A DNA stretch of 64,000 nt from Methanobacteriota archaeon (GTDB taxonomy: Archaea; Halobacteriota; Methanosarcinia; Methanosarcinales; Methanosarcinaceae): positions 1-64,000 of the forward strand of contig JASGVX010000004.1 of the NCBI GenBank assembly GCA_030054735.1, read 5' to 3'. The notes under the pieces are model-generated. The model saw nothing but the letters and a program-made list of their open reading frames with translations. It did not search any database and was not told the origin of the DNA. The position numbers and the translations under genes are program-made. Shown here one piece after another: positions 56,902 through 64,000 of this stretch. Position 1 is the stretch's first letter. Each line of letters opens with the position of its first letter.

Positions 56902-57420
56902 TTACCTTTTTATATTTATAAATAATCTCTTTTTCGTGACAGGAATCAGTTTTTTCCACTCAACGACCGAATCTTCATAAAATTCATATTCATCTACAGT
57001 CTTATCCGATAATTTGCCGTCTACTTCATACACATAAAAGCCCTCCTCACCGTCCGTAGAGACAACTTTTATTTTGTCTCCCATTTTTCTTACTTCGATG
57101 GCGGCTACACTTTTCAGGGCTTCTAGCAGACTCGTACCTTCTTCGATTTCAAGCGTCCTGTTTTCTGCAAAATGGTCAAGGAAAGAATAGACATTGTTTA
57201 TTTTTATGCCTATCATATGGGTATTTCCAAACTTTTTCCTTTCAATAAGTTCGGCTTTTTCCAGTATTTTTACATGTTTTGCAGCTACGGGTACGGAAAT
57301 CCCTATCTCCCTTGCAATGCCGGAGATATGCTTCTCTCCTTCACTCAGGCTTTCAAGAATTGAAAGGCGTGTATTGCTTGAAACTGCTTTGAAGAGGTTT
57401 TCTCCTCCTCCTCCATTCAT
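56902..57420 (-). CDS. ArsR-type regulator with DUF4430-like tail
   Basis: The 172-residue protein has an ArsR winged helix (about 8-65, with SSNTRLSILESLSEGEK and IGISVPVAAKHVKILEKAEL) and a C-terminal domain (about 90-160) with EEGTSLLEALKSV and GFYVYEVDG then EDSVVEWKK. That tail matches the DUF4430 pattern (SLBB/transcobalamin-C-like), known from cobalamin-related surface proteins. It faces the DUF2162 - ExbB - DUF2149 - CobN gene row and may regulate it. The ligand is unknown; a corrinoid or metal is an inference. Confidence 0.72.
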   Translation of the reverse strand: MNGGGGENLFKAVSSNTRLSILESLSEGEKHISGIAREIGISVPVAAKHVKILEKAELIERKKFGNTHMIGIKINNVYSFLDHFAENRTLEIEEGTSLLEALKSVAAIEVRKMGDKIKVVSTDGEEGFYVYEVDGKLSDKTVDEYEFYEDSVVEWKKLIPVTKKRLFINIKR

Positions 57421-57891
57421 TCTTTAATCCCTCTGATACTTACTACCATGATGATCTTCTATTTTACCTCAAATACTTATAATTATTGTTCTTATTAAAA
57501 CAAGTAAAGTATGTTTTGATACCTTTTGACTTCTTTTTTTTTTGGGTATTCTAACAAATTTACTTTAATTAATCTTCTTCATTTTTTTATTTTTCAAAAA
57601 ATGTTGAAAGTTAACAGGGCAAATTTGCATGTTATTTTTCTTAACTTTTGTTTTTTACTTACTATCCATTCTACCTGGTTCTTTTTTTAAATTACTTTTA
57701 TTTTAATCCATTTGAATATCTATTCTATAACTTTTATAATAATCTATATTCAAATCTCCCTTCAGATTACCAGGAGTTAAATTTTTCCTGCCAAAAAACA
57801 TCATCTATTGCACTTGTTACCCAAAAAGATAACAAACGTTACCCAAAAACCAGTTTTTATTTAATACTTCCATAGATGCTCAGAAGGTACT
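57421..57891. other. Divergent promoter region, pyrimidine-rich
   Basis: No gene. A strongly T-rich plus-strand stretch (about 57529-57745) separates the two divergent genes. A 75-codon frame within it has no protein character. The CTTAACTTTTG and ACCCAAAAA-type short repeats are not interpretable. It should hold the promoters of the regulator and of the DUF2162 operon. Confidence 0.45.
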
Positions 57892-58584
57892 ATGGACTCT
57901 ACAACGTTAACTGTTATTGGAATTATGATAGGTATCCTTATCTTCGGAATTAAAACAGGATTAGGCTGTGGATTTTCAAATATCAATACGCGAGAAATTC
58001 TTACAATTGCAGGCAGTTACTTTTTTCTTGCCCTTTTATTCGGAAGCGTTGCTGACCGCATAAGTCTTGACGCGTTTGAACGTCTTTCTTCAATGGGCAT
58101 GGGAATCCATGTTCTTGTCTCCCTTCTTCTTATAGGGGCCGGGATTTACACCCAAAAAATGTGGAATTCAGGAAAAGATGTTTCCAGACACACTTTCCTT
58201 GCTATATCCATGCCCTGCCCGGTCTGCCTTGGAGCTCTTGCAGTATCCTGTATGCTGCTCTCAGAAAGCCTCAACTTTTCCGGGCTAAAAATAGGGTTTT
58301 TTGTAGGGATTGCCTTTTTCACAGCAGTGCTAGCTTCTTCTTTTCTTTTCAGGTTTGCAAAGACCCATATGGGAAAGACTCCAGAAACTATGGGAAGCGC
58401 CATGGTGCTTCTTGGGATCTATTATCTTTTAGGGGCTATTCTAATCCCGGCATACATGCAAATAAAACAGATGAACCTTGTTTCTACAGGTGGAGGAGAG
58501 ACGGAAATCTTGCCTCTTATAGCTTTTGGGGTCATTATCCTTGCAGGTTTTTTAATGGACCGCATAAGGAGGCATGACCTGTGA
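57892..58584 (+). CDS. DUF2162 membrane protein, putative transporter
   Basis: A 230-residue membrane protein of the DUF2162 family (predicted transporter, mostly methanogens). Six transmembrane helices can be placed (about 5-25, 37-55, 68-85, 99-120, 132-150, 165-185, and 208-225). Two CxxC-like features, GLGCGFSN near 22-29 and PCPVCLG near 105-111, could handle a metal. It is the first gene of a row that overlaps the ExbB-like gene by four bases. Confidence 0.85.
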   Translation: MDSTTLTVIGIMIGILIFGIKTGLGCGFSNINTREILTIAGSYFFLALLFGSVADRISLDAFERLSSMGMGIHVLVSLLLIGAGIYTQKMWNSGKDVSRHTFLAISMPCPVCLGALAVSCMLLSESLNFSGLKIGFFVGIAFFTAVLASSFLFRFAKTHMGKTPETMGSAMVLLGIYYLLGAILIPAYMQIKQMNLVSTGGGETEILPLIAFGVIILAGFLMDRIRRHDL

Positions 58585-59204
58585 GTGTGATGGGACTATT
58601 ATCTAACATGATGAATGTCTTCTCAACTGCTTTGCTGATTCCGGTGATGTTTCTCCTCACTCTCCTTGTGTTTTTGTCCCTGATTCTACTGGGAGAGTTC
58701 CTCTCAGAATACTCAAAGAGGCACAGGGACTGGGATAATCTTGAAACAAACTGCAAAAAACTCGAGAATGGCCTGAAGAGCTCGGATTTTATGGAAGCTT
58801 CCAGGGCTCTTGAGAATATAAAACAAAATTACATGGTAACTTCCTTTGCAAGAGATGCTTCCAAATATTTGAAAGAGCGGCATCTCCCCGCAATTGAGAG
58901 GCTTTCGCAGGAATATGAAATCCAGATGGCAAAACGCCTTGAGCCTACAAAGATAATTTCAACGATTGGTCCTATGCTGGGACTTATGGGGACTCTGATT
59001 CCATTAGGTCCTGCTCTTATAGGGCTTTCGACAGGAGACCTTGAAACCCTTGCACATAACCTGATGATCGCCTTTGCAACAACTGTTGTAGGGCTTTTTG
59101 CGGCCGGAATCAGCTACGTGCTTACTCAGGTCAGGCGGCGCTGGTACTGGGAAGATATGTCTGATATTGATTATATTCTGGGTACAATTGAGGAAAATAG
59201 CTGA
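58581..59204 (+). CDS. MotA/TolQ/ExbB proton-channel family protein
   Basis: A 207-residue membrane protein with the MotA/ExbB fold: helices at about 15-38, 125-145 and 160-180, with the pore segment TIGPMLGLMGTLIPLGPAL and the third helix LMIAFATTVVGLFAAGI. In other systems this protein, with an ExbD/TolR-type partner, turns proton or sodium gradients into mechanical work. It starts with GTG overlapping the DUF2162 stop and follows a GGAGG site. It lies directly before DUF2149, which has the size of such a partner. Confidence 0.92.
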   Translation: MSVMGLLSNMMNVFSTALLIPVMFLLTLLVFLSLILLGEFLSEYSKRHRDWDNLETNCKKLENGLKSSDFMEASRALENIKQNYMVTSFARDASKYLKERHLPAIERLSQEYEIQMAKRLEPTKIISTIGPMLGLMGTLIPLGPALIGLSTGDLETLAHNLMIAFATTVVGLFAAGISYVLTQVRRRWYWEDMSDIDYILGTIEENS

Positions 59205-59238
59205 GGGCTGGTATCTTTCAATAAGGAGGAATAAAATC

Positions 59239-59634
59239 ATGCGAAAAACCAGAAGGTACAGGCGCACAGGGCTTTTAGATGATGAGGATGAGCAAAACCC
59301 AATGGCTAACGTCGCCAATGTTTTTGACGCTGCAATGGTCTTTTCTGTGGCTTTGCTCGTAGCCCTTGTGATGTCCTATCAACTCCCGGAACTTCTGAGC
59401 TCTAATGAGGATATTACAATTATAAAAAATCCTGGAGCCGATGATATGAAGATAATCATCAAGGAAGAAGGAAAACCCATAGAAGTCCTGAATATGACAG
59501 ATAAAATCGGTGGAGGTACAGGGGAAGCTCTCGGGACGGCTTATAAGCTGGCTGACGGAAGGGTGGTTTATGTGCCTGAAAGCTCTGAGGAAAATAGTAC
59601 ATCTACTTTAACTGATTCATCCGATTCCGTTTAA
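59239..59634 (+). CDS. DUF2149 protein, ExbD/TolR-like partner
   Basis: A 131-residue protein from ATG 59239 with AAGGAGGA before it. A basic N-terminus is followed by one transmembrane helix (about 31-48: NPMANVANVFDAAMVFSVAL), with an Asp at position 30 at its inner end, placed as in the essential Asp of ExbD and TolR. The outer domain (about 55-110) has IIIKEEGKPIEVLNMT. The family name is DUF2149; I infer ExbD-like function from topology and neighbours. A terminator hairpin follows. Confidence 0.85.
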   Translation: MRKTRRYRRTGLLDDEDEQNPMANVANVFDAAMVFSVALLVALVMSYQLPELLSSNEDITIIKNPGADDMKIIIKEEGKPIEVLNMTDKIGGGTGEALGTAYKLADGRVVYVPESSEENSTSTLTDSSDSV

Positions 59635-59660
59635 TTTTTCCCTAATTTACACAAATGTGA

Positions 59661-59697
59661 AATGCGGCGTAAATAAATCGCCGTATTTTTTCCTTTT
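59661..59697 (+). terminator. Terminator after DUF2149
   Basis: A GCGGCG/CGCCGT-type stem (59664-59683) with a 9-base loop is followed by a T-rich run (59685-59697), 25 bases after the stop. Confidence 0.7.
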
Positions 59698-60091
59698 CAT
59701 CTGATCCTGAACACAATTTTTTCATAAACTCTGCATATTTTTTTGTCTTTTTTAATTAAGGTCTATTTATTGTTTTAATTTCGTAAAATTGCTATAAAAT
59801 TGCTTCTTTACCCTAGAAGCTAATAATCGTGAGCCAAAAACCTCTTTTTATATATTCTTCCCTCGTGATCTGAATGTAAAATCTCTCTAAACAGAATCGG
59901 CCACTCACTTTTAAGAGGAAATTTGGAACTGAATTAAAAATTACAACCTAAATTTTTCACTCTATCTTTTAAAATTTGAAGGCTGTATCAGTGAATATTT
60001 CGATATTAGAATAATTTCAAATCAACCTTGTATTGTGGAATAGCATTCCGTTTTTTCATAGGATGATCAGGATTCACAATACGATGGTGGG

Positions 60092-60191
60092 ATGAAGTAC
60101 GTATGTCACAAAGTGGTTACTGGTTTCATGTTCAGCAGTTCTTTTATTGCTGGCACAGAATGTATCAGCTGTTGAAAACAAGGTAAAATAA
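60092..60191 (+). pseudogene. Relic of a CobN-like gene start (signal peptide)
   Basis: After GGTGGG, ATG 60092 starts MKYV; a frameshift then leads to KWLLVSCSAVLLLLAQ followed by NVSAVENKVK and a stop. This is a complete signal peptide plus the first residues ENKVK, parallel to ADENKIN in the next gene. It looks like the stump of a duplicate secreted CobN-type gene. The rest of the gap 59698-60244 holds an imperfect inverted repeat (TTGTATTGTGGAAT near 60029 and ATTCACAATAC near 60071) but no gene. Confidence 0.4.
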
Positions 60192-60244
60192 CTATAATTC
60201 TTCTGTAAGGCCCTGAACTCCTTATAAATTATCTGAGGGATGAT

Positions 60245-63200
60245 ATGTATAAAAAGGCTTATTTGTTGTTCTTAAGTGTATTACTTTTCCTGGTTTTTAT
60301 ACCAGGTGTACTGGCTGACGAAAATAAGATAAACATAACTTATGTTGCATATTCTCCAAGTGATGCTCTGGAGTTAGCCAGCCATACAAATCAATACAGC
60401 AGATCTATAGAATACACCTATATCCCTGCATATAATCCCACTACATATGGGGCAAGCGATGAGCTTCTTGCAGCGGGGATGAGTGGTTTCCTCAATACAC
60501 AGGATGTAGTCTTCTGCCAGATGCTCGGTAAATCTGTATATGAAGCAATGGATGAAAGTTTCAAAGCGGCTTTCGATAATGGTGTTTCACTTCTGGCAAT
60601 TCAATCCGCAGATACCCCTTCTTATTTTGCTTATGATTCTGACGGTTCTGCTAACGATTCCATAAACAATTATTACAACAACATGGGCACTGAAGGAAAT
60701 GGGCTCAAGAATGCGGAAAACCTATTGATATATCTTGCAACAGAATACGGAGGGCTCTCGGAGAACAGTGTAGATTCTAACAGCGCAATGAACCTGGGAA
60801 ACGATTTTCTTTTTATTCTGGGCACAGAGGTCAATGAGCCTGCGCTTAAAAATGCTGCATCAAATCCCGGCATTTCATCGGAATTGAATGTAACTATTTT
60901 CACAAAGAACGAAGCAGTTCCGGAAGGGTTTGATTTCTCTAAATATTCGGTGGTCTTTATCGAGTCTCAGGAAGAATCCACAGTAGAAAGCTGGAAAACA
61001 GGCATCGCTTCTGCTGAAGTAAAGGGTTCCATGGTTATAGGTTACAACCTTTCGCCTAACATTACCTTCCCTAACGTTGACCTGTACTCTGAGAACTACA
61101 CTGGCATTGAAAGATACTGGGTGCAGGGCGGCGAAACGAACATGGAAAACATGCTCAAATTAATGGGGCAGAAGTTCTCGGGTGTTTGGGGAGGAGAAAC
61201 GATTGCTGAGCCTGTAATCTTACAAGCAAAGACTAAGATCACATACATTATCAATTCAGACTCCGCCGCTTCTTACCTCAAGCAGGTACTTACCGAAAGG
61301 AAAGTCATCACAGATCTCTTCGATGTTAATGTTATGACAGGGCTCGAAGCTGTAAACACCACACTGAATGTTTCTGATGATGATGTAGTCATGCTGTATA
61401 TGGTCGGTGCAAATGAGTTTCCTCAAATCAAAGATGAGCTTCTTGTAGCAAAGGGGAACGGTGTACAGATAGGAATGTTCGGTATGCTTCCAGACCCATA
61501 CGGCGTTGCAACTCTAAACATGTCGGAACCCCCTTACAGTGCAATGAAGGATTATCTGTATAATAACGGCTATAAGAATATGGAGAACTGGGTTCGCTGC
61601 ATAGGGGCAACTCTTGAAGGTGTTTATATTGAGTATTCTCCTGCAGAAGAACCGGAAATCTCTGAGGATGGTATTTACCATCCGGATGCGTTTCCCAGAA
61701 TCTTTGAGAACAGTACGGAATATCTGGAATGGTATGCTGGCCATGGATATAACCAGCCAGCTCCTACGATAGGAATAATCGGAGGCAAATTTGGCAGTAG
61801 TCCTCTTGAATTCAATATCGGAAATGCCATAATCAGGGAACTTGAGTCCAGGGGATGTAATGTAATTTATACTTCCTACAAAGTATGCACGGATGATGTG
61901 GATTATTTCACCAGTAATGGGACAGTACTTGTTGATTCTATCATTTCATTGAAAGGTTTCTATCTCAACTATGATGACCATGAAAAAGGGGTAGAATATC
62001 TCGAAAGATATAATGTCCCTGTAATAAAAGGAATAGAAGATTACTACCAGACTCCTGATGAATATAATGAAAGCGTATCCGGGTTAAGTTCCAGCTCAAT
62101 TGCCTATCAAGTTGCTCAGCCTGAAATCGACGGTCTTACAGATTACATATGGGTGGCTGGAAGAGTCAAGAGCGATGTTACAGGACAGTATTATTATGAG
62201 ACTCTGGATTCTCAGGTTGAATGGATCTGCAGCAGAGCTATTGCCTGGGCAGAGCTTGGAAGAAAGGAAAATGCAGATAAAAAAGTCACTATTCTGTATT
62301 ATAACCATGATGGTGGCAAAAATAACATTGGAGCCAGTTATCTTGACATCGGCTCAAGCTTGTCCCTGCTTCTGGAGGAGATAAAGACAGCAGGGTATTA
62401 CACCGGTAACAACACTACTCCAAACGGTAGTGAATTCATAGACCTGTTCATTAAAAGCAGGAATGTTGGTACATGGGCACCCGGAGAGCTTGAAAAAGTT
62501 GTTGAATCCGGACTTGTAACTCTCCTGCCTGCAAATGAATATCTTGAATGGTATAATGCTCTTCCTGAAAGCGTCCGCGCCGAGGTTGAAGGAACGTGGG
62601 GAGCAGCTCCAGGCAAGGTAATGGTCTATGAAAACGAGAGTGGGAAGCATTTTGTAATTCCAACTATACAATTTGGGAATATCAACTTCATACCTCAGCC
62701 AACAAGGGCAGGGCTTTCTGCTGAATCCCTGATATACCATAATTCCTCGATACCTCCGACACACCAGTATCTTGCAACGTATTTCTGGATCAACAATGTA
62801 TACGATGCTGATGCCATTATTCATTTCGGCACCCACGGAACACAGGAATGGCTACCAGGAAAAGAGGTTGGGCTGTGGAGATATGACTATCCATCTATCA
62901 TGGTGAATGAAACCCCTGTTATCTACCCCTATATCATGGATAATGTAGGAGAAGGTACTCAGGCCAAGCGTAGAGGAAATGCAGTAATTATCGACCACCT
63001 GACACCTCCAATTGTTGAATCAGGCCTTTATGGGGATCTTGCTACAATGAGAGATAAGATCGAGAGCTATCAGAAGGCTGCACGCAATAATGATACATCA
63101 ATGATGGCGCTTTATCGCAACAGCACGATAGAACTGTATAACAATCTAAGTCTTGTGAATGACCTCAATGTCTCAACCGATGAATTAAACGCAATGACTG

Positions 63201-64000
63201 ATGATGAATTCGAAAATTTTCAGGATACTGTACTGCATGACTTTCTGGATGATCTGGAATCCACACTAATGCCTTACGGACTCCATATTTTCGGTGTAGC
63301 TCCTGAAGGAGAAAAACAGGTGGCTATGGTAATGTCCATGCTTGGAGGCAATTTCACCGACCATATTTATAATTCAATATCCAGCGGGAATATAAGTGAG
63401 GACTACCTGGAAAATGAAACGCGTTCAACTGCTCTTTTACTTTTGAATGCTATTTTGCTCAATGGAAGAAACGTGTCAACTGCACAGCTTGACATTCTCG
63501 GTGAAACAGACGACAATATAAAATCTGATCTTAATCTGGCACTTGAGTATGCTGAGAACCTGAACCAGACCTCCCGTGAAATAAACCAGACTCTGCGTGC
63601 ACTTAATGCGGAGTACATTAAACCAGGCACAGGAAACGACCCAATCCGCAATCCAGGAGCATTGCCCACAGGGAAGAACTTCTACAGTTTTGACCAGAGA
63701 ACGATTCCTGATGAAGAAACTGAAAAAATGGGCAATGTTCTCATAAATAACTGGCTTGATGAGTATTATGCAGAAAATGGTGCATATCCAAATAAAGTAG
63801 CCTTTACGCTCTGGTCTGTTGAAACTATGCGTCATGAAGGACTCATGGAAGCAGAGGTCTATGCGCTCCTGGGCATGAAATTGGAAAGATCCAGCGGCAG
63901 GGTAACCGGATTTACTGTGATCCCTCAGGAAAATATGACACATCCGAGAATTGACGTGTTACTTGTACCTTCAGGACTTTACCGTGATACTTTCCCATAT
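60245..64000 (+). CDS. Secreted CobN-like chelatase protein (partial, runs off the window)
   Basis: The frame is open for 1252 codons to the end of the window and continues beyond. ATG 60245 follows GAGGGATG. A signal peptide (1-25, MYKKAYLLFLSVLLFL then VLADENK) shows export, unlike classical cytoplasmic CobN. The CobN/ChlH signature is clear: HFGTHGTQEWLPGKEVG from about codon 860, then YPYIMDNVGEGTQAKRRGNA and IDHLTPPIVE. In bacteria CobN inserts cobalt into corrin with CobS and CobT; no such AAA+ partners are seen here. Its neighbours are DUF2162, ExbB-like and DUF2149 proteins. Confidence 0.9.
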   Translation, partial: MYKKAYLLFLSVLLFLVFIPGVLADENKINITYVAYSPSDALELASHTNQYSRSIEYTYIPAYNPTTYGASDELLAAGMSGFLNTQDVVFCQMLGKSVYEAMDESFKAAFDNGVSLLAIQSADTPSYFAYDSDGSANDSINNYYNNMGTEGNGLKNAENLLIYLATEYGGLSENSVDSNSAMNLGNDFLFILGTEVNEPALKNAASNPGISSELNVTIFTKNEAVPEGFDFSKYSVVFIESQEESTVESWKTGIASAEVKGSMVIGYNLSPNITFPNVDLYSENYTGIERYWVQGGETNMENMLKLMGQKFSGVWGGETIAEPVILQAKTKITYIINSDSAASYLKQVLTERKVITDLFDVNVMTGLEAVNTTLNVSDDDVVMLYMVGANEFPQIKDELLVAKGNGVQIGMFGMLPDPYGVATLNMSEPPYSAMKDYLYNNGYKNMENWVRCIGATLEGVYIEYSPAEEPEISEDGIYHPDAFPRIFENSTEYLEWYAGHGYNQPAPTIGIIGGKFGSSPLEFNIGNAIIRELESRGCNVIYTSYKVCTDDVDYFTSNGTVLVDSIISLKGFYLNYDDHEKGVEYLERYNVPVIKGIEDYYQTPDEYNESVSGLSSSSIAYQVAQPEIDGLTDYIWVAGRVKSDVTGQYYYETLDSQVEWICSRAIAWAELGRKENADKKVTILYYNHDGGKNNIGASYLDIGSSLSLLLEEIKTAGYYTGNNTTPNGSEFIDLFIKSRNVGTWAPGELEKVVESGLVTLLPANEYLEWYNALPESVRAEVEGTWGAAPGKVMVYENESGKHFVIPTIQFGNINFIPQPTRAGLSAESLIYHNSSIPPTHQYLATYFWINNVYDADAIIHFGTHGTQEWLPGKEVGLWRYDYPSIMVNETPVIYPYIMDNVGEGTQAKRRGNAVIIDHLTPPIVESGLYGDLATMRDKIESYQKAARNNDTSMMALYRNSTIELYNNLSLVNDLNVSTDELNAMTDDEFENFQDTVLHDFLDDLESTLMPYGLHIFGVAPEGEKQVAMVMSMLGGNFTDHIYNSISSGNISEDYLENETRSTALLLLNAILLNGRNVSTAQLDILGETDDNIKSDLNLALEYAENLNQTSREINQTLRALNAEYIKPGTGNDPIRNPGALPTGKNFYSFDQRTIPDEETEKMGNVLINNWLDEYYAENGAYPNKVAFTLWSVETMRHEGLMEAEVYALLGMKLERSSGRVTGFTVIPQENMTHPRIDVLLVPSGLYRDTFPY

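Noticed and set aside
57648-57875. 75-codon frame in the divergent promoter region
   Set aside because: Composition is Phe/Tyr/Asn-rich, driven by T-rich DNA, with no ribosome site.

Overview
The window is a stretch of a Methanosarcina-type methanogenic archaeon chromosome. The lineage evidence is the mix of archaeal information genes (MCM, RfcS, XPD, histone, Nop5/fibrillarin, L39e, L31e, LX, S19e, eIF6, PDCD5) with typical Methanosarcina genes: pyruvate carboxylase PycA/PycB with BirA, stand-alone NrpR domain, cupin phosphoglucose isomerase, RFA-P synthase, CARDB/PGF surface proteins, iron-sulfur flavoprotein, and a secreted CobN-like protein. Coding regions are separated by AT-rich intergenic DNA rich in small repeats.

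Layout. 0-5 kb: a secreted deacetylase-like protein, a decayed small membrane-protein gene, an UPF0173 hydrolase and a DUF2117 protein. 5.7-10.7 kb (minus strand): a translation/secretion cluster, rps19e - PDCD5 - PP-loop protein, then rpl39e - rpl31e - eif6 - rpl18a - pfdA - ftsY. 11-18 kb: purA, a decaying ferredoxin, trmJ, mcm, DUF424 and two coiled-coil genes. 18.3-23.3 kb (minus): pycB - pycA - birA - small surface protein. 23.8-30.6 kb: methyltransferase, histone, COG2426 membrane protein, rfcS, thpR, diadenylate cyclase dacZ, and a DUF1614 gene with one in-frame UAG. 30.9-32.7 kb: an IS1634-type insertion sequence with recognisable ends. 33-38 kb: nuclease + DHH phosphoesterase pair, NrpRII-like protein, cupin PGI, RNase H-like exonuclease. 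38.3-40 kb: a gene graveyard, with a truncated frameshifted malate dehydrogenase and a tRNA-His guanylyltransferase (Thg1) broken by two frameshifts and by a tandem pair of 68-bp repeats. 40-51.5 kb: tyrS, an unknown protein, CARDB/PGF surface protein, DUF364 and ModD-like genes, nitroreductase/iron-sulfur flavoprotein/HxlR redox cluster, and an XPD helicase. 52.5-56.8 kb: GerW (YtfJ) + DUF2953 (YtfI), then mptG - nop5 - flpA. 56.9-64 kb: an ArsR regulator with a DUF4430-like sensor-like tail, facing DUF2162 - MotA/ExbB - DUF2149 - secreted CobN-like protein (cut by the window end).

Three short repeat families recur: a 117-bp element with 19-bp inverted ends (four copies, all exactly 117 bp), a ~200/289-bp inverted-repeat element (two copies), and a 68-bp hairpin repeat (five copies, four of them just upstream of a start codon in sense orientation).

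The strongest candidate for an undescribed system is the 57-64 kb cluster: an energised inner-membrane motor (ExbB-like plus DUF2149, which resembles an ExbD stator by topology) coupled to an extracytoplasmic CobN-type chelatase and a DUF2162 transporter.
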